DNA of 20,375 bases from positions 1-20,375 of the forward strand of contig JAESUI010000162.1 of NCBI GenBank assembly GCA_016763135.1. Reading direction: 5' to 3'. The notes under the pieces were generated by a model. The model was not told where the DNA came from. It worked only from the letters and a program-made list of their open reading frames with translations, and did no database searches. Shown piece after piece: positions 7,257 to 14,373 of the stretch; the first letter of the stretch is position 1; each line of letters starts with the position of its first letter. The position numbers and the translations under genes are program-made. Source of the DNA: Flavobacteriales bacterium. Its GTDB lineage: Bacteria > Bacteroidota > Bacteroidia > Flavobacteriales_E > Vicingaceae.

Positions 7257-7709
7257 TTAAATCTTTTTAACCTTTACAGCATTCATCCCTTTAAGACCTT
7301 GTTCTAATTCGAAAGTTACTTTATCACCTTCACCAATTTCATCAATCATTTGACTAATGTGTACAAAGTATTTTGCTTGTGTTCTACTATCTAAAATAAA
7401 ACCAAAACCTTTAGATGTATCAAAGTAATCAACCTTGCCTGTTAAATCACCATCAAATTTTTCTTCAGCTTCTTTTTTAGGAATACCTATTTCAATATCA
7501 CTAGCCTTGATTTTTATTTTCTTTACTGTTGGATCTGGTGGAGTGTCACTTATATTACCAAATTCATCAACATAAGCCATCATGTTCTCTAAGCTTCCAC
7601 CAGCAGAATTTACTTTTCTTTCTTCAGCTTTCTTCTTTTTATCTTCACGTTTTTTTAAACGTTTTTTTTCTTTTTCTTTCTTATTGAATGATTGTTGTGA
7701 CTTAGCCAT
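7257..7709 (-). CDS. Cold-shock-domain protein with long basic N-terminal extension
   Basis: The 150-residue protein carries a C-terminal OB-fold cold shock domain (~90-150), which binds single-stranded RNA or DNA and melts secondary structure. The RNP1-type motif KGFGFI (100-105) and the RNP2-type motif YFVHIS (114-119) are intact, and the domain ends GLKGMNAVKVKKI as in the CspA family. Residues 1-35 are a Lys/Glu-rich, probably helical segment (KKEKEKKRLKKREDKKKKAE), and a linker without recognised motifs follows. This makes it about twice the length of a classical Csp. It is the first gene of the operon with the DEAD-box helicase, a sensible pairing because both remodel RNA. A perfect -7 box lies 27 nt upstream. 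Confidence 0.93.
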   Translation of the reverse strand: MAKSQQSFNKKEKEKKRLKKREDKKKKAEERKVNSAGGSLENMMAYVDEFGNISDTPPDPTVKKIKIKASDIEIGIPKKEAEEKFDGDLTGKVDYFDTSKGFGFILDSRTQAKYFVHISQMIDEIGEGDKVTFELEQGLKGMNAVKVKKI

Positions 7710-7736
7710 TTGTATTTATTGATGATTTAATTTCCA

Positions 7737-7744
7737 CAAAAGTA
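7737..7744 (-). promoter_or_regulatory. -7 promoter element TACTTTTG for the cold-shock/helicase operon
   Basis: This perfect TAnnTTTG reads leftward, 27 nt before the ATG at 7709. It leaves room for a ~20-nt leader. No clear -33 TTG at the usual spacing. Confidence 0.45.
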
Positions 7745-7784
7745 GTATTCCTATAGTTGTTAATGAAATCTCGTTCAATTAATT

Positions 7785-8924
7785 TTATTCAATCTTAATT
7801 ATTGTACCAGGATTAGGCAGAATAAATTTCTCTACTCCATCCACTTTCCATGGATAAACTTCATTTACATTATAAATATATTTTTTGATATTGGTAAAGC
7901 GCACCGTTTTCTTTTTCTTACGATTATATTTTACAAAAAAATCTTCCCAATGGCATATAATTAATCTTTCAGGGTTTAAGTATTTAAGTAATGGCTCAGG
8001 ATACCCTTCTACATAGCCAAAAGATGCAGCACCAAATATGGCTAAATTGACTCGGTGTTGATTAAGCAATGATTTAGGAATAAAACCCTTAGTAGCTGGA
8101 GCAGCAGAGGTTTGCAAGAATATTCTAAATTCAATATTTCCCTCATCATCTAAAAAATCAAATAAAAAGGATAAGGGTATTCCTTCTTTCCACCAATCCG
8201 ATCTAGATTTACTCAAAGATGTTTTGTATTTATCATGCACTTTTCCCTTTCCTTCGTAAAATTTAATGTTCCAAAATAGATGTGGAGCGTGAGCTGATGC
8301 TATAGGTGTAACTCTAATAGTTCCATCAGCAGTATAATATTGTTTTCCCATTTTTTCATAAGTAGTCAAATTTTTATTCAGTGCTATTGTATTGTTAGCG
8401 TTTATAGTATTTACACTACTTAATAAGTTTACTCCCGACTGAGAACAAAAAATAGTTGAATCACCTTGATTCGTATATTGTTCATAAACATAAGGGACAT
8501 CTAATAAGTGATCATAATGAGAATGGCTGACCCATATTGAACTAGCTTTATGATTTTGGTGAAACTTGCTCAATTCTTTATTAATAGTTGCTGTATCTGA
8601 CTGTATAGTCCTGAAACCAAGTTTAGAAAAGAACAACTTGAATAACAGAGGTTGGTTAGAAAAGTATGGATCGATTAGGATTGACTTCCCTCCTCTTTTT
8701 ATATTAAACCCACCACATCCTAAATATGTTATTTGAAGCTCACTTCCTTTTAGTGAATCATATTTAAAAGTATAAGGATCACTACTGTTTTTGTAAAATG
8801 ATTTACCAACATTAGTGTTTTTTACAACCTCTCCTTTAAATAATGAGTTTACAGATCTTCCACAACTTGTTAATATTGTTACAGTTGCGAGTAAAAAGAA
8901 GTAAGAATTATGTTTTAGATTCAT
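7785..8924 (-). CDS. Metallo-beta-lactamase-fold hydrolase, predicted lipoprotein
   Basis: The 379-residue product begins with a lipoprotein signal (MNLKHNSYFFLLATVTILTSC). The lipobox LTSC predicts lipidation at Cys21. The MBL fold is shown by the early ITYLGCGGFNI strand-turn, SILIDPYF (81-88) and the metal-binding HSHYDH (His134, His136, Asp138, His139). Candidate downstream ligands are His212 or His215 in SAHAPHLFW and His325 in ICHWEDFF. The layout recalls UlaG/NAPE-PLD-like MBL hydrolases, but the substrate is unknown. The long insert at ~220-250 (charged, KYKTSLSKSRSDWWKEG) is typical of neither. The start at 8924 is chosen because the signal peptide begins there. A longer frame (8951) adds nine residues and overlaps the -7 box. 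It is divergent from the 9037 operon. Confidence 0.87.
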   Translation of the reverse strand: MNLKHNSYFFLLATVTILTSCGRSVNSLFKGEVVKNTNVGKSFYKNSSDPYTFKYDSLKGSELQITYLGCGGFNIKRGGKSILIDPYFSNQPLLFKLFFSKLGFRTIQSDTATINKELSKFHQNHKASSIWVSHSHYDHLLDVPYVYEQYTNQGDSTIFCSQSGVNLLSSVNTINANNTIALNKNLTTYEKMGKQYYTADGTIRVTPIASAHAPHLFWNIKFYEGKGKVHDKYKTSLSKSRSDWWKEGIPLSFLFDFLDDEGNIEFRIFLQTSAAPATKGFIPKSLLNQHRVNLAIFGAASFGYVEGYPEPLLKYLNPERLIICHWEDFFVKYNRKKKKTVRFTNIKKYIYNVNEVYPWKVDGVEKFILPNPGTIIKIE

Positions 8925-8929
8925 TAGGT

Positions 8930-8937
8930 CAAACTTA
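8930..8937 (-). promoter_or_regulatory. -7 promoter element TAAGTTTG for the MBL lipoprotein
   Basis: This perfect TAnnTTTG ends 5 nt before the ATG at 8924, the same geometry as at the MOSC gene. It predicts a leaderless or very short-leader transcript. A TTG lies 25 nt upstream, slightly beyond usual spacing. Confidence 0.35.
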
Positions 8938-9036
8938 ATAAAAAACACCAATAAATAGTTGTCAATAAATTCGGATATTGCATACCAATGAAAAACACTT
9001 TGTCAAAAAGTTGATACAACTCAAAAATTAGTAACG

Positions 9037-9597
9037 ATGAAAAAACTACTATTTATATTATCACTATGCATTTCAATAAATGCTACTGCACAAGAAGATG
9101 CGATAAAAAGTATCCACACTTATTACAAAACTATTAGCAAACAAATAGAAGCTTGTAAGAAAACTAAAAAAGATACCTCCTGTTTACTATACTGTAATAC
9201 AAACATTACTAACTCTGGCAACAATGAATGGACTGGTTCAGGAAATTATAAAAAAGAAGTTCAATTTTGGTATGAAGATAATCCCAAGCAATGTGATAGT
9301 TGTGGAGAGAATGGTGTTAATGTGCTGAAAAAAGTAATAAGCTCAGAACAAGCAGGTTTAACAACATACTATAAAGAATTTTTGTATGATGATGGTAAAC
9401 TTACTTTCTACTATATTAAAATAACTGGAGAACAGCAAATAGAAGAATACCGATATTATTATCAAAATGATATACTTATAAAACACATAGAAATTGGGAA
9501 TACAATGAATGGTGAAGAAGCTGCTAAAAGGTTTAAGGAGCTTATTTTACAAAAATCAAAGTTTTTACAAAAGGAATTTATATTAAGTTTTATATAA
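9037..9597 (+). CDS. Secreted protein of unknown function
   Basis: The 186-residue product has a signal peptide (MKKLLFILSLCISINATAQ). The mature part begins EDAIKSIHTYYKTISKQIE and contains five cysteines, at residues 40, 49, 53, 86 and 89. The last two form a CDSC pair at 86-89, so disulfides are possible. The rest is Tyr/Lys-rich and predicted mixed alpha/beta (FWYEDNPKQC, EFLYDDGKLTFYYIKITG). I recognise no family and no catalytic motif. The absence of a lipobox or T9SS tail suggests a periplasmic location. It is the first gene of a tight plus-strand operon: the GNAT gene starts 1 nt after its stop. The 112-nt region upstream is shared with the divergent MBL gene and shows no clear forward TAnnTTTG. 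Confidence 0.75.
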   Translation: MKKLLFILSLCISINATAQEDAIKSIHTYYKTISKQIEACKKTKKDTSCLLYCNTNITNSGNNEWTGSGNYKKEVQFWYEDNPKQCDSCGENGVNVLKKVISSEQAGLTTYYKEFLYDDGKLTFYYIKITGEQQIEEYRYYYQNDILIKHIEIGNTMNGEEAAKRFKELILQKSKFLQKEFILSFI

Positions 9598-9598
9598 G

Positions 9599-10105
9599 TT
9601 GGATAACCCCCCTAAAATAAGGCTTGCAAATATTAATGATTTACTAGTTATAGTAGACATTTATAATCAGGCAATAGCATCTAAAACTGCAACAGCTGAT
9701 TTAAAACCTTTTATTGTAGAGCAACGAATTGATTGGTTTAATCAGTTTGATATTGACCACTACCCTATTTACGTTGCAGAATTGAATCGTAAAATTGTGG
9801 GTTACGCTACACTTACACCATACAGAAATGGTAGAGAAGCATTAAAGAAAGTAGCTGAAATTAGCTTTTACCTAAATTATAATTCTTTAGGAAAAGGCAT
9901 AGGGTCAGCATTAATAAAACATGTTATTGCTGATTGCCATAGAGTAAATAAAGAAACCTTATTGGCAATTTTACTGGATGTAAATACTGCCAGTATTAAA
10001 TTACTGCAAAAATTTGGCTTTAAAGAGTGGGGTAATCTACCTTTGAATAGTAATTTTGATGGTAACAAGTATGGTCATCTTATTTATGGTTTAAATTTGA
10101 AATAA
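9599..10105 (+). CDS. GNAT family N-acetyltransferase (Pat/YncA-like), TTG start
   Basis: The 168-residue protein is a GCN5-related acetyltransferase that transfers acetyl from acetyl-CoA to an amine. It opens KIRLANINDLLVIVDIYNQA as in phosphinothricin/methionine-sulfoximine acetyltransferases. Motif A, the pyrophosphate-binding loop, is NSLGKGIGSALI. Motif B is around DVNTASIKLLQKFGFKEWG, ending in the family's 'N..S..L..K.GF' pattern. The substrate is not determinable; amino-acid analogues are typical for the subfamily. The start is forced: a stop lies at 9584-9586 in frame, no Met occurs anywhere after it, and TTG at 9599 is the only usual initiator. Start and upstream stop are separated by 1 nt and topB follows after 4 nt, so translational coupling is likely. 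Confidence 0.88.
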   Translation: MDNPPKIRLANINDLLVIVDIYNQAIASKTATADLKPFIVEQRIDWFNQFDIDHYPIYVAELNRKIVGYATLTPYRNGREALKKVAEISFYLNYNSLGKGIGSALIKHVIADCHRVNKETLLAILLDVNTASIKLLQKFGFKEWGNLPLNSNFDGNKYGHLIYGLNLK

Positions 10106-10109
10106 GTAA

Positions 10110-12386
10110 ATGAAAGTTTGTATAGCCGAAAAGCCAAGTGTTGCACGTGAAATTGCTACTGTATTAGGAGCAAACACTAAACGTGATGGTTATTATGAGG
10201 GTAATGGCTATGCAGTAACCTATACTTTTGGTCACCTATGCACTTTGATGGAGCCTAATGATTATAAACCTCATTGGAAAAGTTGGAACTTGAATAGCCT
10301 ACCCATGCTTCCTGAGAAATTTAAAACCAAAGTAACTAAGAATGGCGGTATTCAAAAACAATTTAAGATTGTAAAAAGCTTATTTGATAAAGCCAGTTTA
10401 ATCATTAACTGTGGTGATGCTGGACAAGAAGGAGAACTAATACAACGATGGGTAATTGATCAAGCAGGTTATAAAGGTGAAGTACAGCGTTTATGGATTT
10501 CATCGTTAACTACCGAAGCCATTAAAGAAGGTTTTCAAAATTTAAAGCCTTCATCAGATTATGATAATCTTTATTATGCAGGATTTTCTAGAGCTATTGG
10601 TGATTGGTTGTTAGGAATGAACGCAACAAGGTTATACACTTTAAAACATGGCGGATACAAGCAAGTGTTGTCAATTGGAAGAGTCCAAACCCCTACTCTG
10701 GCTATGGTTGTTAACCGATTTAAAGAAATAGAAAACTTTAAGCCCCAACCATTTTGGGAATTACAAACACTTTACAGAGAAACATTATTTAACTGTGAAG
10801 AAGGACGTTTCTTAGAAAAAGCAGCAGGAGAAATTCTTGCCAACAAAGTAAAAGAAAGTGATTTTGAAATTGTTTCTGTCACTAAAAAACAAGGAAAAGA
10901 ATATGCCCCTAAACTGTTCGATTTAACAGGGTTACAAGTTTATTGTAATACCAAGTTTGGTTATACAGCAGATGAGACACTTAAAACGGTACAAAAGCTA
11001 TACGAACAAAAGGTTGTTACCTATCCTAGAGTAGATACTACCTTTTTACCCAATGATATTTACCCTAAAGTACACGGTATTTTAGAACAGTTAACTGAGT
11101 ACAGCACATTGACTCAGCCCTTATTAGGCAAGAAAATTAAAAAATCGAGTAAAGTTTTTAATGATAAAAAAGTAACTGATCACCACGCTATTATTCCTAC
11201 GGGACAACAAAGTTATTTAGATGCTCATCATCAAAAAGTATATGATATTATTACAAAACGTTTTATTGCAGTTTTTTATGATGATTGCGATGTAGACAAT
11301 ACTGCTGTGATTGGAAAAGCTGATGATGTTACATTTAAAACTACAGGAAAGGTAGTTAGAGATAAAGGGTGGCGTGTGGTTTTCGAAAATTCTAATTCAC
11401 CAGAAAAAGAGGATGATATACTCCCTGCTTTTGAAGAAGGAGAAAAAGGACCTCATGAACCATCATTCTTGGAAAAAGAAACCAAACCTCCTAAAATATT
11501 TACCGAGGCAACACTATTGAGAGCAATGGAGACTGCCGGGAAACAAATTGATGATGATGAACTTAGGGACTTAATGAAAGAAAATGGCATTGGAAGACCT
11601 TCTACCCGAGCAAACATTATAGAAACATTGTTTAGGCGGAAATATGTTGTTAGAAAGAAAAAACAATTAGTTCCTACTTCTACAGGTATTCAGTTAATAG
11701 ATACCATTCAAAACAAAATGCTAACCTCTGCTGAACTATCAGGTACTTGGGAGAAACAATTGAAAGAGATTGAACAAGGAACTTACAAGGCTGCTACTTT
11801 CATTAAAAACATGAAACAAATGGTTGATGCATTGGTTTATGAAGTAAGAATGGAAGACCGAGCCAATATTTCTCACATTACTGCGACTAAAAATAAAACA
11901 AAAAAAGTAAGAACAAAAGGTGGTGGTATTTCTTCTGAAAAATGCCCAAAATGTAAACAGGGAAATATACTAATAGGAAAGACAGCTTACGGTTGTAGTC
12001 AATTTAAGGAAGGTTGTAGTTTTAGAATTCCTTTTAGTTTTATGGGTAAAAAAGTATCGGAAAAACAATTTATTCGATTAATTAAAAAAGGGAGTACCGT
12101 TAACTTAAAAGGGTTTAAATCTGATGCAGGAAAAATAGATGGTACTATTGTTTTTAATGAACAATTCGATTTAGTAATAAAGAAAAAAACTCCAAAAACA
12201 ACTACTGACAGTGCTATGATCTGTCCTAAGTGTAAGAAAGGAAACATCATTAAGGGGAAAACTGCCTATGGCTGTAGTGCTTATAAAACGGGGTGCGATT
12301 TTAAATTTTTGTTTGATGACATTAGGACAAAAGCTGCAGGGCAGCAACTAACCAAAGAATTGGTATACAGGATTATAAGTTCTTAA
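10110..12386 (+). CDS. topB: DNA topoisomerase III (type IA)
   Basis: The 758-residue enzyme makes single-strand breaks and passes strands to decatenate DNA and resolve recombination intermediates. The TOPRIM domain begins MKVCIAEKPSVAREIA (Glu7 acidic residue) and contains CGDAGQEGEL (101-110). The second Asp of the usual DxDxE is Gly here. SIGRVQTPTLAMV (188-200) and VTYPRVDT (303-310) are signature segments; Tyr305 is the catalytic tyrosine that attaches to DNA. ENGIGRPSTRANIIETL (491-507) is a conserved toprim-associated helix. The C-terminus has two four-cysteine zinc-ribbon repeats (Cys612/615/629/636 and Cys705/708/722/729), each ending in the pattern KTAYGCS-x-K-x-GC-x-F. Its stop shares TTAA with the convergent YitT gene. 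No conjugation genes are nearby, so it looks chromosomal. Confidence 0.95.
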   Translation: MKVCIAEKPSVAREIATVLGANTKRDGYYEGNGYAVTYTFGHLCTLMEPNDYKPHWKSWNLNSLPMLPEKFKTKVTKNGGIQKQFKIVKSLFDKASLIINCGDAGQEGELIQRWVIDQAGYKGEVQRLWISSLTTEAIKEGFQNLKPSSDYDNLYYAGFSRAIGDWLLGMNATRLYTLKHGGYKQVLSIGRVQTPTLAMVVNRFKEIENFKPQPFWELQTLYRETLFNCEEGRFLEKAAGEILANKVKESDFEIVSVTKKQGKEYAPKLFDLTGLQVYCNTKFGYTADETLKTVQKLYEQKVVTYPRVDTTFLPNDIYPKVHGILEQLTEYSTLTQPLLGKKIKKSSKVFNDKKVTDHHAIIPTGQQSYLDAHHQKVYDIITKRFIAVFYDDCDVDNTAVIGKADDVTFKTTGKVVRDKGWRVVFENSNSPEKEDDILPAFEEGEKGPHEPSFLEKETKPPKIFTEATLLRAMETAGKQIDDDELRDLMKENGIGRPSTRANIIETLFRRKYVVRKKKQLVPTSTGIQLIDTIQNKMLTSAELSGTWEKQLKEIEQGTYKAATFIKNMKQMVDALVYEVRMEDRANISHITATKNKTKKVRTKGGGISSEKCPKCKQGNILIGKTAYGCSQFKEGCSFRIPFSFMGKKVSEKQFIRLIKKGSTVNLKGFKSDAGKIDGTIVFNEQFDLVIKKKTPKTTTDSAMICPKCKKGNIIKGKTAYGCSAYKTGCDFKFLFDDIRTKAAGQQLTKELVYRIISS

Positions 12387-13231
12387 ATGCTTTGTTCTCC
12401 TTTAATTACAGTTGCATCCATAACAATCATCCTTGCATTAACATCATAGTTAGTCAGCAAATTTCCGAGTGCATTAATCATGTTCTTATCAATTATGATA
12501 AATAAAATGTCTTTTTTTTCTGTTTGTGTAAAGTTGCTTCCATTAATTATAGTTCCTTCCACGCCTATCGACTGGCTGATTTTTTCGCTTAATTTTTCTA
12601 AATTTTTAAAAGAAGAAATGTGTACGATTTTTTGATTGGATTTACCTGTCAGCACTATATCAATTAACTTAGAAGTAGCAAAAATGCTGATCATACTCCA
12701 TAAAGCTAGTTCTGTGCTTTTAAAAACAAACCCTGCCAAAACAACAACAACGCCATCTAACACCAGAATCACATCACCTGTTTTAACATTAAATTTTGAA
12801 GTAATTATTTTTGCTAAAATTGTTCCACCACCAGCAGAACCTCCTCCTTTAAAAACAAGTCCTAGACCGATCCCAATCGTGATTCCTCCATATAAGGTTG
12901 CCAAAAGCAAATCATCACTAAAATTTGGTAGTAAAATAACTTCTTGTAAAAGATCAACAAACAACACAATTAAACCAATTGAAAACATCGATTTAAAAGC
13001 AAATTTCTTCCCCAAATATTTAATGCTAACTAATAGTAATGGAATGTTTATTAATGCCATTAATACACCAATTGGCAAATTAAAAATGTGATGAAAAACA
13101 ATTGCTAAACCTGCTGTACCACCTGTCGCAATTTTATTTGGAGCTAAAAATCCAACAACACCTATAGCTAAAATAAAACTCCCTACTAAAATAAGAGAGT
13201 AATTCAAAATGCTTTGTTTTGTCGGTTTCAT
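12383..13231 (-). CDS. YitT family membrane protein (DUF161 plus C-terminal DUF2179)
   Basis: The 282-residue protein belongs to the YitT family of polytopic inner-membrane proteins of unknown transport function. About five to six hydrophobic segments span residues 11-190. The family GG-motif region is KGGGSAGGGTILAKII (128-143), and the first helix pair ends NKIATGGTAGLAI (32-44). Residues ~200-272 form a soluble DUF2179 domain (KIVHISSF, DILFIIIDKN, ARMIVMDATVIKG), which resembles small ligand-binding/ACT-like folds. The ATG at 13231 is preferred over the upstream TTG at 13240. A perfect -7 box lies 21 nt upstream. It is divergent from rluE/trmL and shares a TTAA stop overlap with topB. Confidence 0.92.
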   Translation of the reverse strand: MKPTKQSILNYSLILVGSFILAIGVVGFLAPNKIATGGTAGLAIVFHHIFNLPIGVLMALINIPLLLVSIKYLGKKFAFKSMFSIGLIVLFVDLLQEVILLPNFSDDLLLATLYGGITIGIGLGLVFKGGGSAGGGTILAKIITSKFNVKTGDVILVLDGVVVVLAGFVFKSTELALWSMISIFATSKLIDIVLTGKSNQKIVHISSFKNLEKLSEKISQSIGVEGTIINGSNFTQTEKKDILFIIIDKNMINALGNLLTNYDVNARMIVMDATVIKGEQSI

Positions 13232-13252
13232 TCTTGCCAATTATTGATAATA

Positions 13253-13260
13253 CAAATGTA
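13253..13260 (-). promoter_or_regulatory. -7 promoter element TACATTTG for the YitT gene
   Basis: This perfect TAnnTTTG reads leftward, 21 nt before the ATG at 13231. Confidence 0.45.
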
Positions 13261-13281
13261 ATCTTTCAACACGCGGTTATA

Positions 13282-13315
13282 TTGCTTTACTGTATGATAT
13301 ATATCACTAATTTTG
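13282..13315 (+). promoter_or_regulatory. -33/-7 promoter for rluE-trmL (TTG N23 TAATTTTG)
   Basis: TTG at 13282-13284 and TAATTTTG at 13308-13315 are separated by 23 nt, at the long end of spacing seen in flavobacterial promoters. The -7 box ends 19 nt before the ATG at 13335. A perfect 12-bp palindrome fills the spacer up to 1 nt from the -7 box. Confidence 0.5.
13295..13306. promoter_or_regulatory. Perfect 12-bp palindrome TGATATATATCA, candidate operator
   Basis: The two halves are exact reverse complements with no spacer. It lies between the -33 and -7 elements of the rluE promoter, in the region shared with the divergent YitT gene, where a bound repressor would block RNA polymerase. 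An AT-rich palindrome can arise by chance, so this is only a candidate. Confidence 0.3.
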
Positions 13316-13334
13316 ATGTTTACAAATTTGCTTT

Positions 13335-13925
13335 ATGCCTAATAAAAAACATCAGCATTATAAGATTTATAAACCTTATGGTTATTTAAGTCAGTTTGTG
13401 AATAATGGGCCTAAGAAAAATTCTAAAAAATTATTAGGAGAATTGTACGATTTTCCCGAAGGGATTATGGCTATTGGACGTTTAGATGAAAACTCTGAGG
13501 GGCTGTTGTTATTGACTACGGACGGAAAAGTGAGTAACCATATTTGTAGCAGTAAAATAGAAAAAGAGTATTGTGTACAATTAGATGGCGCTATAACTGA
13601 TGAGGCGATTAATCAATTAAGACAAGGTGTTGAAATTGGTTTTGAAGGCAAAAAATATTTCACCAAACCATGTGAAGTGAAATTATTGAACGAAACACCT
13701 AGTTTTCCAATAAGAAGTAAAAAAATACGAGATGAAAGACATGGTCCAACAACATGGATAAGTATTGTTTTAAATGAAGGTAAGTTTAGACAGGTTCGTA
13801 AAATGACTTCTGCTGTTGGTTTTCCTACCTTGCGTTTGGTTAGAATTAGAGTTGGAAAAATATTTCTAGAAGAGATGAAAATAGGAAATGTGAAAATTAT
13901 AAATTTAGAAGAAAATGGCATTTAA
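13335..13925 (+). CDS. rluE: RluE/RsuA-type pseudouridine synthase (23S rRNA)
   Basis: The 196-residue enzyme isomerises uridine to pseudouridine in rRNA. The family core is present: HYKIYKPYGYLSQF at the N-terminus, the catalytic loop GRLDENSEGLLLLT (Asp51 is the nucleophile) and GKFRQVRKMTSAVGFPTLRL in the C-terminal part. There is no S4 domain in front, which separates it from RsuA and RluB and fits RluE (U2457 of 23S rRNA in Escherichia coli). The exact target here is inferred. Its last 11 nt overlap the start of trmL in another frame, so the two RNA-modification genes are probably co-translated. Start ATG at 13335. Confidence 0.88.
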   Translation: MPNKKHQHYKIYKPYGYLSQFVNNGPKKNSKKLLGELYDFPEGIMAIGRLDENSEGLLLLTTDGKVSNHICSSKIEKEYCVQLDGAITDEAINQLRQGVEIGFEGKKYFTKPCEVKLLNETPSFPIRSKKIRDERHGPTTWISIVLNEGKFRQVRKMTSAVGFPTLRLVRIRVGKIFLEEMKIGNVKIINLEENGI

Positions 13926-14370
13926 CATTGTTTTAATAGAGCCCGAAATACCCATGAATACTGGGAATATTGGCAGGCTTAGCCTTGCTACTGGAAGCAA
14001 CTTGCACTTAGTAAAACCTTTTGGTTTTGAAATTGATGACAGTCGTTTAAAACGTGCTGGTTTAGATTATTGGAAACACATTAACCTGTTTGTTTATGAT
14101 AGTATAGATGATTTCTATGAAAAGAATCAGCATGAAAAAATGGGTTACTTTTCGAGTCATGGCGAAAAATCACATTGGGACATTGATTATAATGACAACT
14201 TGTTTTTAGTGTTTGGAAAAGAATCTGTTGGTTTACCAGAAAGTATTACCTCTCTAAACAAAGAAAGCCTCTACAAAATACCGTTGTATAGTGAACATAT
14301 ACGTAGTTTAAACCTTGCCAATGCTGTTAGCGTGGTAGTTTATGAAGGTTTGAGAAATATAAATATATGA
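13915..14370 (+). CDS. trmL: tRNA (cytidine/uridine-34)-2'-O-methyltransferase TrmL (SPOUT family)
   Basis: The 151-residue SPOUT methyltransferase uses S-adenosylmethionine to 2'-O-methylate the wobble base of leucine tRNAs. Motifs are EPEIPMNTGNIGRLSLATG at the N-terminus (motif 1), LVFGKESVGLPE (motif 2) and IPLYSEHIRSLNLANAVSVV (motif 3, the trefoil-knot SAM site). The length matches a minimal TrmL without extension. The start ATG at 13915 lies inside the end of the rluE-like gene. The stop is 3 nt from the stop of the convergent serine dehydratase. Confidence 0.93.
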   Translation: MAFNIVLIEPEIPMNTGNIGRLSLATGSNLHLVKPFGFEIDDSRLKRAGLDYWKHINLFVYDSIDDFYEKNQHEKMGYFSSHGEKSHWDIDYNDNLFLVFGKESVGLPESITSLNKESLYKIPLYSEHIRSLNLANAVSVVVYEGLRNINI

Positions 14371-14373
14371 AGT

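Noticed and set aside
10110..12386. Topoisomerase III as marker of a conjugative element
   Set aside because: No integrase, relaxase, tra genes or attachment repeats are in the window; it sits in an ordinary operon.
12636..13091. 151-codon plus-strand open frame opposite the YitT gene
   Set aside because: It is antisense to a well-supported membrane protein, has Pro/Thr/Ile-rich low-complexity translation (PPPAEPPPLKTSPRPIP) and no recognisable domain; a shadow frame.
13613..13921. 102-codon minus-strand open frame inside the rluE-like gene
   Set aside because: Shadow of a confident enzyme gene; no motif.
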